Shown here in pieces: positions 44,165 through 55,700 of a DNA stretch of 64,000 bases. The DNA is from Synchiropus splendidus. Taxonomy: Eukaryota; Chordata; Actinopteri; Syngnathiformes; Callionymidae. Position numbers and translations under genes: made by a program. How positions within the stretch are numbered: position 1 is the stretch's first letter; each line of letters starts with the position of its first letter. Below the pieces are notes generated by a model. It was not told where the DNA came from. It was given only the letters and a program-made list of their open reading frames with translations, and made no database searches. The stretch spans positions 1,674,001 through 1,738,000 of the forward strand of contig NW_026527054.1 of the NCBI RefSeq assembly GCF_027744825.2. Direction: 5' to 3'.

Positions 44165-44640
44165 GCATACAGCAGAGGTGAGAGCAGCCGACTGGTCTCT
44201 CCAAGAGAAGCAGTGATGATCAGCGCGGCTATTATACGGTGTTCCCCCCGGGCGGCTGTGTGTGGAGGAGGCGCCGCGAGCAGAGCACCATGCCGACGGA
44301 CTGTTGAATCTCTGGTGGACTGAGAGAGGTTCTGCGATGGATGAGCCTGTCCACGGAGCTCATAAGGAGTGCGATGATGTTCTCAAGCGCTATGAGCCGG
44401 TTGCCGACGGCTGAGACACCATTCTACTGCGCGATGGTGGCTCTGTCACGCTGGGTGTGATGGTCACTCCTCATGTGGGATGTCAAGCTCCAGGGGCGAG
44501 GGAATCGCACATTACGGCTGAGTGAGAGCGAGCGTCGTGCCGCAAAATCCAAACCCTCCACCTAGCAGAAAGCTCCGTACCTGACCACGTGCGTTCCGAG
44601 TGCCAGTGGAGTGTCAGAACTGCGCCGGGAATAGTCCGGA
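44165..44640 (-). repeat. P module, copy 5
   Basis: Followed on the minus strand by G and preceded by the recombinase fragment, the same order as at 30.5-31.2 kb. Contains a ~20-bp deletion near 44305. Confidence 0.6.
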
Positions 44641-45125
44641 ATGAATTGGACGAGCAGTTGATGTTTACCCAACAGACGGCAGTCCACACTCATTTGGGAT
44701 TATATACTTTGAGTGTTGCGGGTACTTTAGCATTTCGAATAGTGAACTGCACTTCGGGGGGCAAAAGACTGCCTGCCAGCCTTGAAGTAGCCATGCTTTG
44801 AGGGGACGCCCCAGGATCAGAGGTCCGCTCATAATTTCTGCCCCGTGTAAAAGGACTGTTTGGGAGGGAGGCAGGCTCCAGGGACAGCTGGACACAAACA
44901 TATTCCAGGAATATTACACCAGCCTTTCTACTTCACTGGAAGTGCCAGGGCACTCCACAAAATCTGATTGTGAAATTAACGAGGCGTGAGTGAGTGACTC
45001 TGTAATTGTGAAATTACAGCCGGCGCATCTGGCACATCAAGAGAAGAAGAGGTGCGGAGCGGCTCATCTGAACCACGGAAACTTCATGCAGGACTGAAGT
45101 CTCATCGCAGTCAGGGGAGAACGAT
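44641..45125 (-). repeat. Recombinase N-fragment and M segment, minus copy
   Basis: Reads, on the minus strand, M sequence (gcactccacaaaatctg in plus text) and then the recombinase fragment ending in the aacatcaactgctcgtcc region, before P. It mirrors 58160-58480. Confidence 0.5.
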
Positions 45126-45149
45126 TGCCGCGCTTCCTGGCAAACCGAT

Positions 45150-45532
45150 CCACTCAAATATTTGTGAAAGTGCTGCACCCCAAAAATGACTGCTAAGCCC
45201 TCTTTATCCAACTGTGAATAGTTTTTTTCTGCTGCTGTGGGTGTGCGCGAGGCATAACCCACAGGCTTTTCTGCTCCCCCTTCCAGCCTGTGTGCCAAGA
45301 CTGCCCCCACCCCATAAGGTGAGGTATCATATGACAGCAGTAAGTTTTTGTTCATCATAATGAACCAACACTTGACTGCTTTGTAGTAACTTCTTTGCCT
45401 GCTTAAAAGCCTCTTCTTGCTCAACCTCCCACCTCCGTTTGTCATCTTTCCTCAGTAACTTGTGTAATGGAGCCGGCACAGTAGACAAGTTCGGCAAGTT
45501 ATAAAAGTTTAGCAGACCTAGAAAAGCTTTAA
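45150..45532 (-). pseudogene. Gypsy RT connection and RNase H
   Basis: Continues pol after the piggyBac insert: VKAFLGLLNFYNLPNLSTVP, then RNase H text LLSYDTSPYGVGAVLAHRLE and KNYSQLDKEGLAVIFGVQHF. The catalytic Asp of RNase H is in SYDTSPYG. The domain is cut off after FHKYLSG. Confidence 0.85.
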
Positions 45533-47036
45533 CCCTCGTATTATGCTTAGGGTCAATTTGACCGATATCCGTTTTTGTGTTCATAAAAGTAGTGGTTATC
45601 CTGACTTTTTCTTCATAAAATTTTGTGACTTTTCCTCATCAAGGGTAATGAACAGGTGTGTAAAATCTGGACACTTTGATGTCAAGTGGCATGTCTGTAC
45701 AGAGCTTGTATACAAAGATGATGTTGCGGGTCATTTTGACCCGGATTCTTTAATGTGGGTAAGTGGCTGTTCAGATCCAAAATAAACATGTCTCTTTGAT
45801 ATACCTATTTAGACTGCCCAGCTATGTGTATTTTGATTGATTTGATTGTCTGAATAGCCATTCAGACCCAGCTGTGTGTAGAGGGATAACTTTCTCTCCC
45901 TTGTTCTTGTCAGTGTTCTCATGTAGTCTCTTTGACAAACCAAAAATGAGCTACAGAAGGTTTACAGTACGTACCCAACAAGCCCGCCAAGTATGGCATC
46001 AAAATATGGGTGGCCTGTGATGCAAAATCTAGCTATGCCTGTAATATGAAAGTATACGCTGGAAAGCTACCTGGAAGAGCACCCGAGAACAATCAGGGGA
46101 TGCGTGTAGTGATGGACATGAGTGAAGGGCTTACATTCTATCTCCTTGGAGATGAACTTCAGAAGAGAAAGCTGGACAGCGGGAACAGTCAGAAGAAAGA
46201 AGCCAGACCTTCCCAAGGAAATTCTGAAGGTGCAGGGCAGACCTCTGCATTGCTCAATATTTGCTTTCAGTGACAAGGCAACAGTTGTTTCATACTGCCC
46301 AAAGAGAAACAAGAATGTTCTTGTAATGAGCACAATGCACAGAGATGCATCTCTAAGCACAAGAGAAGACATGCAGCCACACATGATCCTGGACTGAAAC
46401 TGCACCAAAAAAGGAGTTGACAAAGTCACAGCAACATACAGCTGCCAGCGCAAGACTGCCCATTGGCCCTTGGTGATTTTCTGCAACATCGTTGTTGTGT
46501 CTGCTTACAATGCCTATGTCCCGTCACTCCCAAGCTGCAGAGTCAAGCCAGGCCACCTCGATGCCCAGCAACTGCTGCTGTCATTGACAAAGGTCAAGCT
46601 CACATCACCCTACCAATCTGCCAAGGATGCATTGGATACAGGTGTGAAGAAACGGAAAAGATGCGAGATCTGACAGTAAAACAAGTACCTGTTTTGTGAA
46701 ATGCAAGAATTGCATCTACAAAACACACAGTTACAGTCTGTCCATCATGTAGAGAGCATTGAACATATTGAACATTGAAAAATGGGTCAAGTTAAATGAA
46801 AATAAAAGTGTTTGTGAGGAGGGAAAAACTGAAATTGCTCTTAAATATAGGGTTGAAATTGAAAATGTGTTCTATGTCTGTTTTACAAATTTTTATATAA
46901 TCTAAAATGAAGATGTTTTGAAGATTGAAGATTGGTTCAATCTGTTTTTTTGACTGTTTTGAGTGGATTTACACAGTGTGTGTCAAAATGACCCCCAACA
47001 TAATCAATGTAATTTTTTTTCATCATAATACGAGGG
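45533..47036 (+). mobile_element. piggyBac-like element, internally deleted, 1,504 bp
   Basis: The ends are perfect 13-bp inverted repeats (CCCTCGTATTATG) flanked on both sides by TTAA (45529-45532 and 47037-47040), the hallmark of piggyBac insertion. Inside, the motif gggtcaatttgacc and relatives (45724-45740, 46982-46996) form subterminal repeats that could be transposase sites. Confidence 0.95.
45960..46680 (+). pseudogene. piggyBac transposase, central and C-terminal fragment
   Basis: Encodes KPAKYGIKIWVACDAKSSYA, then RNKNVLVMSTMHRDASLS and PHMILD before a stop at 46396, then, in the next frame, ATYSCQRKTAHWPLV and VVVSAYNAYVPSL. These match the catalytic core and C-terminal helices of piggyBac transposases. 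The N-terminal half, including the first catalytic Asp, is missing, and frameshifts exist, so the copy is non-autonomous. Confidence 0.85.
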
Positions 47037-47040
47037 TTAA

Positions 47041-48251
47041 GTTCACTTACAGACCGTGGCACCAGAGCCTCCTGGACTGCTTTGACCTTCGCTGGCATTG
47101 GATGCAGGCCTGTCCTGTCCACCTGATGACCCAAGAATGTTACTTTGTTTTCCATGGACTGACGCTTTCTCCGTTACAACTTCAGGCCTTTATCCTCCAA
47201 ACTCTGCAGCACTTCGTTGAGTGTTTGCAGATGAGAGCTGTCATCTCTTCCTCTCAATAAAATTTCATGTAAATACACTGCCACATTTAACATACCTTGA
47301 AGTACATTCTCCATGGTGCGTTGGAAAATAGCAGGACTGGAGTTTACTCCAAAAGGCAGACGTGTATATGTTAAAAGACCTTTGTGAGTGTTGACACTCA
47401 CAAAATTCCTTGATTCCTTTTCAAGGACTATTTGCTGATATGCTTGGCTCATATCGAGTTTTGTGAACTTCTGTCCCCCTGCAGGCTTGCCATCATATCC
47501 TCCATTCTTGGAATCGGATACTGTTCGGTCGTGGAGACTTTGTTCACTGTTAATTTATAATCTCCACAAATCCTCACACTACCATCAGGTTTGAACACAG
47601 GCACAATAGGTGCTGCCCATTCAGAGAACATCACAGGTTCCAATATTCTTTCCTCTGCTAGTCTCTGAAGTTCGATTTCCACTTTTCTTTTAATGGCAAA
47701 TGGAACCGACCTGGGTTTGTAAAATAAGGGCGTGGCATCCTGAGCCACATGAATCTTGGCTGTGGCCCTTAATGACCCTAACTCTTCTTTGAATACCTTC
47801 TCATGTCGGGAGAGAACCTCTTGCAGGGAACTGTCCACCTCATCTGTTTTGTGGACAAACTGCCCCTCTATCTGGAATGCTTTCATCCTGCCTCTGCCCA
47901 GAAGACTTGCTCCTGAACCTTTCACCAACCTTTCAACAATGACAGGCAGCCATTTGATCTGATCATTGTGTTCAACCTTGACCTTAATTGCCCCCACCAC
48001 TGGAACCTGATGACCTCCATATGTTTTTAACTTTATCTTGCAGTCCACAAGTTTAGTGTTAGTTCTGTTTTGTCAACCATCTGTTGAGCCATAATAGTGT
48101 AACTGCAGCCGGTTTCTACCTCAAAAACCACCTTCTTTCCATTTACCCTCAACGGCTCTACTCTAGGAATGTCCAGTTCCTCACTGCTGCATCTTCTTTT
48201 ATCTGTCACTGTAAACATCTCTTCATTTTCACTGTCATCCTTCTCCTGCAT
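47041..48251 (-). pseudogene. Gypsy protease and reverse transcriptase
   Basis: The protease region has VNGKKVVFEVETGCSYTIMA, where the usual active-site D-T/S-G is read as ETG. The RT has EWAAPIVPVFKPDGSVRICG, the LPFGVNSSPAIFQR motif and a palm reading YLHEI where the family has YLDDI, so its active site is lost. A frameshift at 47450 and the piggyBac insertion further disrupt it. The N-terminal portion of RT is otherwise well preserved. Confidence 0.85.
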
Positions 48252-49037
48252 GAAATTTGTTCGACGGCGTTGTACCTTTCCCCCTTTTTCTTGTTTGTTT
48301 TGTCTCCCTCACCTCTGTCATACTTTTACGTACTGTCTTTAAGTGATCCACTTTTCCACAGTTATGACATTTGACCTCAGCAAACCGGCAATCACTGGCC
48401 AAGTGAGTCTCTCCACCACATCTATAGCACCTTCTCGACTCCATGGACACTACTGCCCTCGTCTCTTCCACTTTGTTGACCGGTGATGATCCACTTCCTT
48501 GGAGTGAGTCCTTCACACCTCGTGGGTTCATCAAGTCTCTATCTGCAGCTTCCATCGCTAAGGCCACTTTGAACGCTCTGTCAAATGTCAGTCCATCCTG
48601 CGACAGCAGCTTCCTCTGTATCCTGTCGTCGTTGAACCCACACACCAAGCGGTCTCTCAGCATCACAGTCAGTGTCTCACCATAGTTACAATCATGAGCC
48701 AGTTCCTCAACTCCGCCACGTAGTCACAAACGGTCTCTTCAGTCCTTCTATTCTTCTTCCATCGTTGCATAATCTCACTCGGTTTCAGATGGAAATGATT
48801 CCTCAAAAGGATGACCAGTTCAGCATACGAACGATCCCCTGGTTTTTCCGGTCTCAACAGGTTCCTCAAATGCTCCGCATATGCCTGGGCCCCGACACTG
48901 CTGAGCAACACTGCGCGCTGTATATCCTCATCTTCAATGACGTTTGCAATAAAAAAATGTTCCAAAATTTCACAATAGTCCTCCCATGAATGCGAACTAG
49001 CTTCGAAAGGCGTCACTGTACCCACAGTAGCCGCCAT
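48235..49037 (-). pseudogene. Gypsy gag
   Basis: Starts at the ATG 49035-49037 (MAATVGTVTPFEASSHSWED). The capsid-like part includes FIANVIEDEDIQRAVLLSSV and GDRSYAELVILLRNHFHLKP. After a frameshift at 48668 it continues to nucleocapsid knuckles CYRCGGETHLASDC and CHNCGKVDHLK, the latter missing its last Cys. Length and order are normal for a fish gypsy gag. Confidence 0.85.
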
Positions 49038-49137
49038 GATTATCGCTATGATGAACAAACTACACAAAAACGTTGCCGTCAGTTACCACAGTGACCGGTT
49101 TGCAAAAAGTCTCGTTCTTTATCCTCGTCGCTAACAG

Positions 49138-49289
49138 TGATGGCCGAAACTGAAAGGACTCACAGGAGGTATCAACACAGCAGGTTTTATTCACGATTCC
49201 AACTTCCAACAAACCGGATGGTGACACGGCAACATAACAAGAGCGCCCCCAAGTTGTGACCCCAAATAATCCCATGACACATCACAACA
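49138..49289 (-). repeat. Gypsy 5' LTR (~152 bp)
   Basis: Lies 100 bp upstream of gag and matches the two plus-strand solo copies. Flank comparison: upstream text is shared with 57700-57725, downstream text is not, which defines its inner edge at ...ggccatca. Confidence 0.6.
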
Positions 49290-50639
49290 CGTCCATTGAA
49301 GAACTTCTTCTCCGGTTTGCTGTGCAGTCTGAATATGAGGCCTGAGGCATTCTGAGGACTCATGCGCTGACTCCTCCGAGAGGCGCACTGGACCCTGGAG
49401 CAGAGGATGGTCCGATGTTGGCAGTCAGCTGCACCTGGGTCACCTCATCCCCCGGACAGAGTTGTCTTGAGAGCACAAAAAGGCCAAACTGTTGGCCATC
49501 GCTCTGATCTGTGCAGCTCCCTTCCCCCCATGCAGGTCCGGTAGTAGAGGGGAGCCGTCGTACGATCTCCGGACACTGAGAGGGTTCCGTCCCAGCCAGG
49601 TTTTGGCCGAACCCCGGCATCAGCGTGGCTCTCATTACGTCGGTGATGGACGTTGCACTTTCTTCTTACCCCTCAAATGCGCCGCCGGAGCCGATGCACC
49701 TGGCACATCAAGCGAGGGAGCTTGAGAAATGAAGATGAGCGGAGTGCCTCATCTGGACCACGGAAACTTCAGCATAGACTGACGTCTCATCGCAGTCATG
49801 GGAGAACGATTGCCGCACGCCGTGACGCACCGGTATTTCATAGCTCGTGATGCCGACATCCTCCTATTTAAGGGAGCAACGCCGTTTAGCTTCAGCCAAA
49901 CACAGAGGCATGTCGGACTTGATCGGGTAAACTGGATGGTCGCCATCTGCCTGTAAATTGTTACCGGTCACATGCGCCGCCGGAATATAGGCTTCACACT
50001 CTCATCCCACCCCGTTGAAGTAAGATGGAGAGAGAAGTGTTGTGATGGCTTTACAAATCACTCCCAATGTTTCAAAAGAAACTAGCCTCATAACTGTGCT
50101 GGATTTGAGATCATAGAACAACCTATATGCTTATTAACGTTGTCTTTGTTTGGATGAACCGAAGGAGACAAGTGATCCAAACACTAAAGCACAGCATGGC
50201 ACAAAAAGTGCAAGAAGCAACTCCGGGGCCAGGAGGCGATGAGTTAATCTCGTCCATCCTGCAGTGACTGGAATCCGAGTGTAGCCAGGATGAAGGGGGA
50301 GCTCAGGTGAGCAATCCGGAACCCATCCGGAACTCTGAATCACCCAAGAGGTCATCTTGACCACAAAGCTTAACCCCCAGCCTTGCAACATGGCCTGACC
50401 TGAGAACCATGGGCCGTCCAGACCGGAAGTCTGACTGGCACAGCTGGCTCTTTTGCCAGACTGCTGTCAATGAGATGCACATTTTGCTGCACTGAACCGC
50501 CTGCAATGTCACCGGCGATGTTGCTTCGGTATGACGGACGGAGGTGAGGCCAGAGTCCTGTCGATATCTCGGATGGGCCATCTTATGATAGTCCCTACGC
50601 CACCAGCCTGTCTGTCCAGCCTGATTGAATGAATGGGTT
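49290..50639 (-). repeat. M modules, minus arm of the palindrome
   Basis: Matches 56721-57725 in inverted orientation: ATLMPGFGQ-coding segment (49360-49635 versus 57370-57570), the ctgtgctggatttgagatca segment, and M1 at 50300-50639. A piece at about 49690-49960 matches 8930-9070 instead and has no partner on the other arm. Confidence 0.6.
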
Positions 50640-50880
50640 GTGAAGATGTAGCATTAACAACCCCTCATACATAGAGTGTAATTTTACACTCAAGGTGGCA
50701 GGAGCTGCCGCCTCGCCTTTACCACCGTAAGCTGAAATAGAGGGTGGCGTTAACAACCCCTCATATATAGAGTGAAACTTACACTCTGAATCAGCAGGAA
50801 CTGCGTTGCCCTCTTTTAGCCACGATACGGCTGAAATAGAATGTGGCATTAACAATCCTCCATACCTGGAGAGAAATCAT
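50640..50880 (-). repeat. DIRS 3' tandem repeats, minus copy B
   Basis: Same three ~95-100-bp units (gcgttaacaacccctcatat), directly after the recombinase end. Includes the gtgtaattttacac inverted repeat. Confidence 0.7.
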
Positions 50881-52030
50881 TCACTGAGCAGCTGCAGTGA
50901 GGGTTTTAGTCTCAGCTGAGCAAGAAAGAGGGAGTTTATTCACAAATGAATAGACAGTTATGCAGGAATCCGGTGGATCTTGGGACGCTGCACACCCCAC
51001 AGCAATGTAATGAAGCAGATACTGGTGTCCCAGAGCCAGTGCTGTCAATGAGGGACTATTCGTCGAAGGGTTCGGCTGCTCCTGAAGACAGAACGACATG
51101 AGGGAAGGAGGATGGAGACACATTAGACAAATAGTGGTGAGCAAAAGTCGAGATTGATGACCAAGAAGCTGCCTGGCAGATTTCTGCCAGAGATACTCCC
51201 TTGAAAGCAGCCACAGATGTTGCCAGGTCATTTTTCATGATGGCAATTCTAAGCCAATGCGACAACCTGTGAGGGGACAGCGCCTGCCCCATCTTACCAT
51301 CTGCGACAGCCACCCACAGACTGTCCGTCTTTTATGTAGGGTGGGACTCGACCCAATTAAGATTTTAGCTCTCTCACCGGACACATTTTGTGTAAATGCT
51401 CATGCTCCTCGTCTGAATGGGGAGGAGGGCATAAAACCTTTCTTGAAAAGGAGCTGACCTGTGAAGAAGAAGAGAGTCATTTAGGTGCGATGGCAGGGTT
51501 GGGTCTAAGTGACACCGCCGAGTCATTGTCACCAAAAGAGATGCAATCAGGGCAGATGGAAAAAGAACTCAGCTCTCCCACTCTCTTTGGTGAAGCTAAG
51601 GCTATAAGATGAGCTGCCTTGTAAGCTGCTAGCTCCAGGGAGGCCTCATCGAGTGGCTCGAAAGGAGAGTGAATTGAGTACCAGCGGCAGGACCCAGTAG
51701 AGACATAAATGTCTTGAGGTTGGTCTAAGCCTTTTCACTCCTCTCATGAAACGGCTCACTCGACGATGCTCGCCAAAGGGGTGGCCGTCCAGACCATTGT
51801 GTAGCATGGAATGGGCTGCTACATAAACCCGTAATGTGGTGCAGCTCCGATCTTCGTTAACCAGATGCTGGAGAAAAGAGAGGATTAGAGAAACAGGCGC
51901 CGATTCTGGGAAGGCTGACTGGGTTCCACAACATTGGGGAAAAAATGTGCAATTAGCATTGTATGCTCTGAGGGTTGGCAGAGCTTAAACGTTCTGAAGA
52001 GTCAATTGGACATCAGGAGGCAAGTGACTA
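50881..52030 (-). pseudogene. DIRS tyrosine recombinase
   Basis: Minus strand: the N-terminal domain near 51700-52020, a linker, and the C-terminal catalytic part MGQALSPHRLSHWLRIAIMK, then VSLAEICQAASWSSISTFAH with the likely nucleophile in HHYLSN, ending SGAAEPFDE at about 51056. The segment between MK and NDLATSVAAFKG appears to be deleted, removing part of the Arg/His box. Downstream lies the 3' repeat. Confidence 0.75.
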
Positions 52031-53018
52031 ATTCTTAACCCTGGAGAAGCCAAACCGTGAGGGGTCGTCCTATTATTGGCGGAGACCTCAGGGTTTCTGA
52101 TGCTTGCAGAAGCGCTGACCTCGATGGAGAGAACTCCCAGGGGCCTTTGATCCCCATCTGACACATGTCCGGATACCAGCTGGAGCTGGGGCTGTTTAGA
52201 TTAAGGCAATGAGGAGGAAAGGCATACAGGAATCCTTCTGGCCACCTTGGATGAGCCAGGGCGTCCACTCCCAGTGGAGGGTCATCGGATCCACGGAAAG
52301 AGAACCAGCGAGGACATTTGTAGTTCTCTCTGCTCGCAAAGAGATCAGCCACTGGGTGGCCGAAAAACTCCAAGATCATATTTGCCGTCTCCTGAGATAA
52401 ACTCCATTCAACTGGCAGTGGTCTCCGAGATAATCCATCTGCTGCCACATTGTCTCCACCTGGAACATGCAGAGTCCTCAATGAGGCTAATTCTACATCA
52501 GCCCAGAGAAAAAATCTTTCTTGCTAGGTTGTGTAACACAGACGACCTCACGCCACCCTGGTGGTTGATATAGGCCACTGTGGTGGAGCTGTCTGATCTC
52601 ACCATAACGTGGTTCCCACTTAGATGGAGAGAAAGAGCCACCAACACTTTAAAAACTGCGAACAGTTCCAGCAGGTTAGTGGAACGACTTTTGGAACTGC
52701 TCCAGATCCCAATGACGCATGTTGATCATGGTGGCCTACCCAGCCTGACAGAGATGCATCTGTAAATACTTTTAAAGAAGTGTTTTGACAATGCAAGGAT
52801 AAAGTGCGATGGAGGTTTGAAGCAGAGTTCCTAAACCTCACAATTGTCAGAGCTCGTGGAGACACTTTCACCAACCGTCTCTGATCCCGGACAGGTTGAA
52901 GATTGAGCGGTCGGAACCCTGACTGCAGACTTCGCATGTTCAGGAGACCCTGGCGGACGACGGAGTGGGCTGCTGACATCATGCCCAGGAGCCTCATAAT
53001 CCATAAGGCTGGAACCAC
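52031..53018 (-). pseudogene. DIRS RNase H region, minus arm
   Basis: Reads LLGMMSAAHSVVRQGLLNMR, then LKVFTDASLSGWVGHH (the first catalytic Asp in TDAS) and MRTLHVPGGDNVAADGLSRR, then HPVADLFASRENYKCPRWFS. It is the inverse partner of 54946-55675. Stops interrupt it near 52500-52620. No RT precedes it: at 53018 satellite begins. Confidence 0.8.
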
Positions 53019-53350
53019 ACGTTTTCAGAGTTATCAACGTTTTTATTTTTGTCGGACTGAAAACCACATTTTCTTGGGCTGAATACACTTTTTCTGCTCT
53101 ATTCAGTCACTGCTTTGGGGGGACACAGAACATTAAAATTTCACCTGCAACTACAGGAAAAACACTCTTTGTTGTATGTTCAACACTTAATCTACCTTTC
53201 TGAACTGTATTTCAAGGGGTTATCAACTTTTTTTCTTTTTCCTGCTCTGAATCTGAGCTTCTCTCGGGCTGAAAACGCGTTTTCTGCACTGTTCACTTAC
53301 TGCTCGGGGATGCCTCAGAACATGAAAATTCCACCTGAAACTATAGGAAA
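53019..53350 (-). repeat. ~188-bp satellite, reverse orientation (two monomers)
   Basis: Anchors at 53083 and 53271, 188 bp apart. It lies near the centre of the large inverted repeat, joined on the right to the 3' end of a P module. Confidence 0.85.
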
Positions 53351-53650
53351 AAGGGGCGGGGTGAGCCCAGCTGTCCGGATCATAGACGTGCTGATCATCG
53401 CTGCTCCTCCTGGAGAGACCAGTCGGCTGCTCTCACCTCTGCTCCCTCCAAAAGCGTAAGAAGAAAACTTTGTATCTAAAAGTATGCATCTAAACCAAAG
53501 TCTAAATTGAATAAAAAATAAGAGCCATTACTTTGGAATCGGGTCTGTTTCTTCTCTGCCCAAAATTAGGGTTTATTACCTGCCAAGTTATCTTCCGGTT
53601 ACAGTTAGTGCGAATTTGAGTGGCAGCTCTCCGGCTTCAAAAATGTGTTT
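53351..53650 (+). repeat. P module end and start of the gag leader, copy 6
   Basis: Only the last ~110 bp of P (encoding ETSRLLSPLLPPKA) followed by the sequence that normally leads into G (tcgggtctgtttcttctctg). At 53650 it jumps to RT. Confidence 0.55.
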
Positions 53651-53940
53651 TTGTACATACAGCTCTCTAGTGCCTCGCACCTTGGCCAAGTGCGTGGAGG
53701 TGGGGCTCGAACCACTAAGGAGACATGGTCTGCGGATTCTGACGTACTTGGACTACTGGTTGATTCTCACCAGGTCCAAACAAGAGTCATGAGCGCACAC
53801 CGGCTTGGTGTTGGAGCACATTGTGTTATTGAGGTTCAGAGTAAACCTCCTGATAAGCGCGCTTATTCTCAGTCAGAGCACGACCTTTCTGGGGGTCATG
53901 CTGGACTCAGTCTCGGGTCAGGCCCGCCTTCCACCGGCCA
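53651..53940 (+). pseudogene. DIRS RT fragment (subfamily A)
   Basis: RRHGLRILTYLDYWLIL, then, after a frameshift, LISALILSQSTTFLGVMLDS. This is the palm-to-thumb part of a DIRS RT. It is followed by a second, different RT start, so two DIRS copies are fused head to tail here. Confidence 0.7.
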
Positions 53941-54099
53941 GCGTTCTCCCCATCACACAGCACACATTGTTTGTTTTGAAGGCCGCCAAAAGGAGTTACA
54001 AATGTCCATGCGCGCGGTGATTGTGGCGTTGCGGAGAGGCAAAACTCAAGTGCTGATGGCTGTCGGAACTGATACCCAGCCTGCTGTGTCGCTCGACCG

Positions 54100-55700
54100 A
54101 AACCTGGGGGATACTGGAGGGACGACGAGACCGACAGCTGCTCATCCCGTTGCCACGGACGCTTCAGGCAGGACTTACATCAGAGGTGTCAAATGGATGT
54201 CGAGATAACACAGGTTTCATCCAGAGCTTGCTATGTTCTCCTATGTGGGAAGCTCACTATCCAGCTTATTCTATATGGATCAAAAGGATTCTGAAGGTGG
54301 GTTATCCTCTCCAATTCAGCCAGTGCCAACCTCAGTTTAATGGCATTCTGAGAATGCGTCAGATCCGGCAAAAAATGTCTGTCTTCAGAACGAGGTCAGT
54401 GTTTGATTGAGGCATGATTGAGTCAGTTACTCCTCAAAAGTCTCCTGAAGTGCATGCGTCATGGAGACTGGCTGACGTCCATCCACCTCACGGACGCTTA
54501 TTGTCACGTGCCAATTTGGCCTGCTCATAAGCGATATCTCCACTTCGCATTGGACGGCCGACTTTTTCAGTTCCGGAGGCTCCCGTTTGGCTACTCTCTG
54601 GCTCAGAGAACCTTCTTTAAGATGGTCGACACAGCCCTACAGTCCATGAGGGCAAGGGGCCTCAGGATCTTGTCTTACCTAGACGACTGGTTAATGCTCG
54701 CCAGATCGAGGGAAGAGTCGTTAGCTCACACCAGAATGGTGTTGGACCACGAAAGCCACCTTGGCTTTCCGGTGTTCCAAGAAAAGAGTCAACTCCAGCC
54801 ATCTCAGCTTACAGCTTTTCTTGGTGTACTTCTGAACTCTCATGAAGAGTGCGCTCGCTTGACAGACGAGAAGATACTTTCTATTTCAAATCTGTCAGCC
54901 CAGGTTTTGGCGGTTCGTCTATGTGTGGTCCCAGCCTAATGGATTATGACGCTCCTGGGCATGATGTCAGCAGCCCACTCCGTCATACGCCTGGGTCTCC
55001 TGAACATGCGAAGTCGGCAGTCATGGTTCAGCCGGCTCAATCTTCATCCTGTTCGGGATCAGAGACGGTTGGTGAAAGTGTATCCAAGAGCTTTGAGAGA
55101 TGTGACTCTGCTTCAAACCTCCATCGCACTTGGATTGTAAGAACTCTTCTTTCTGGAGCAGTTCCGAAGGTCGTCACATTAACGTACTGGAACTGTTGGC
55201 AGTTTTTGGCCCTTTCTCTCCATCTTAGTGGGAACCACGTTATGGTGAGATCAGACAGCTCCACCACAGTGGCCAATTTCAACCGCCAGGGTGGCGTGAG
55301 GTCGTCTACGTTACACAACCTAGCCAGAAAGATTTTTTCCCTGAGCTGCTACATTTAGCCTCATTGAGGGCTCTGCATGTGCCAGGTGGAGACAATGTGG
55401 CACCAGATGGATTATCTCGGAGACCACTGCCAGATGAATGGAGTTTATCTCAGGAGATGTCAAATATGATCAGGGAGTTTATCGGCCACCCAGTGGCTGA
55501 TGTCTTTGCGAGCAGAGAGAACTTCAAATGTCCTCTCTGGTTCTCTCCCCGTAGATCCGACGACCCTCCACAGGGAGTGGACGCCCTGGCTCATCCAAGG
55601 TGGCCAGAAGGCCTCCTGTATGCCTTTCCTCCTCATTGCCTTCTTCATTTTCTTATGAGGAGAATTCAACTGTAGAGAGTGAGAATGATTCTCGTAGCTC
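54100..55700 (+). pseudogene. DIRS reverse transcriptase and RNase H (best copy)
   Basis: The RT linker IKRILKVGYPLQFSQCQPQF is followed by the fingers/palm: WLTSIHLTDAYCHVPIWPAH, RRLPFGYSLAQRTFFK and the active site ILSYLDDWLMLARS (intact DD). The thumb contains SQLTAFLGVLLNSHEE. RNase H-region text: LLGMMSAAHSVIRLGLLNMR, VMVRSDSSTTVANFNRQGG and LHVPGGDNVAPDGLSRRPLP. Frameshifts at about 54400, 54930 and 55350 and a missing fingers segment make it non-functional, but the palm frame (54418-54939) is continuous for 173 codons. Confidence 0.85.

Larger units (their letters stand above)
45126..49289 (-). mobile_element. Ty3/gypsy LTR retrotransposon, 3'-truncated
   Basis: 5' LTR (49138-49289), gag, protease, RT and part of RNase H in the standard gypsy order. 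Integrase and 3' LTR are missing: at about 45150 the element ends and M sequence begins. A piggyBac-like element splits its pol. Confidence 0.85.
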
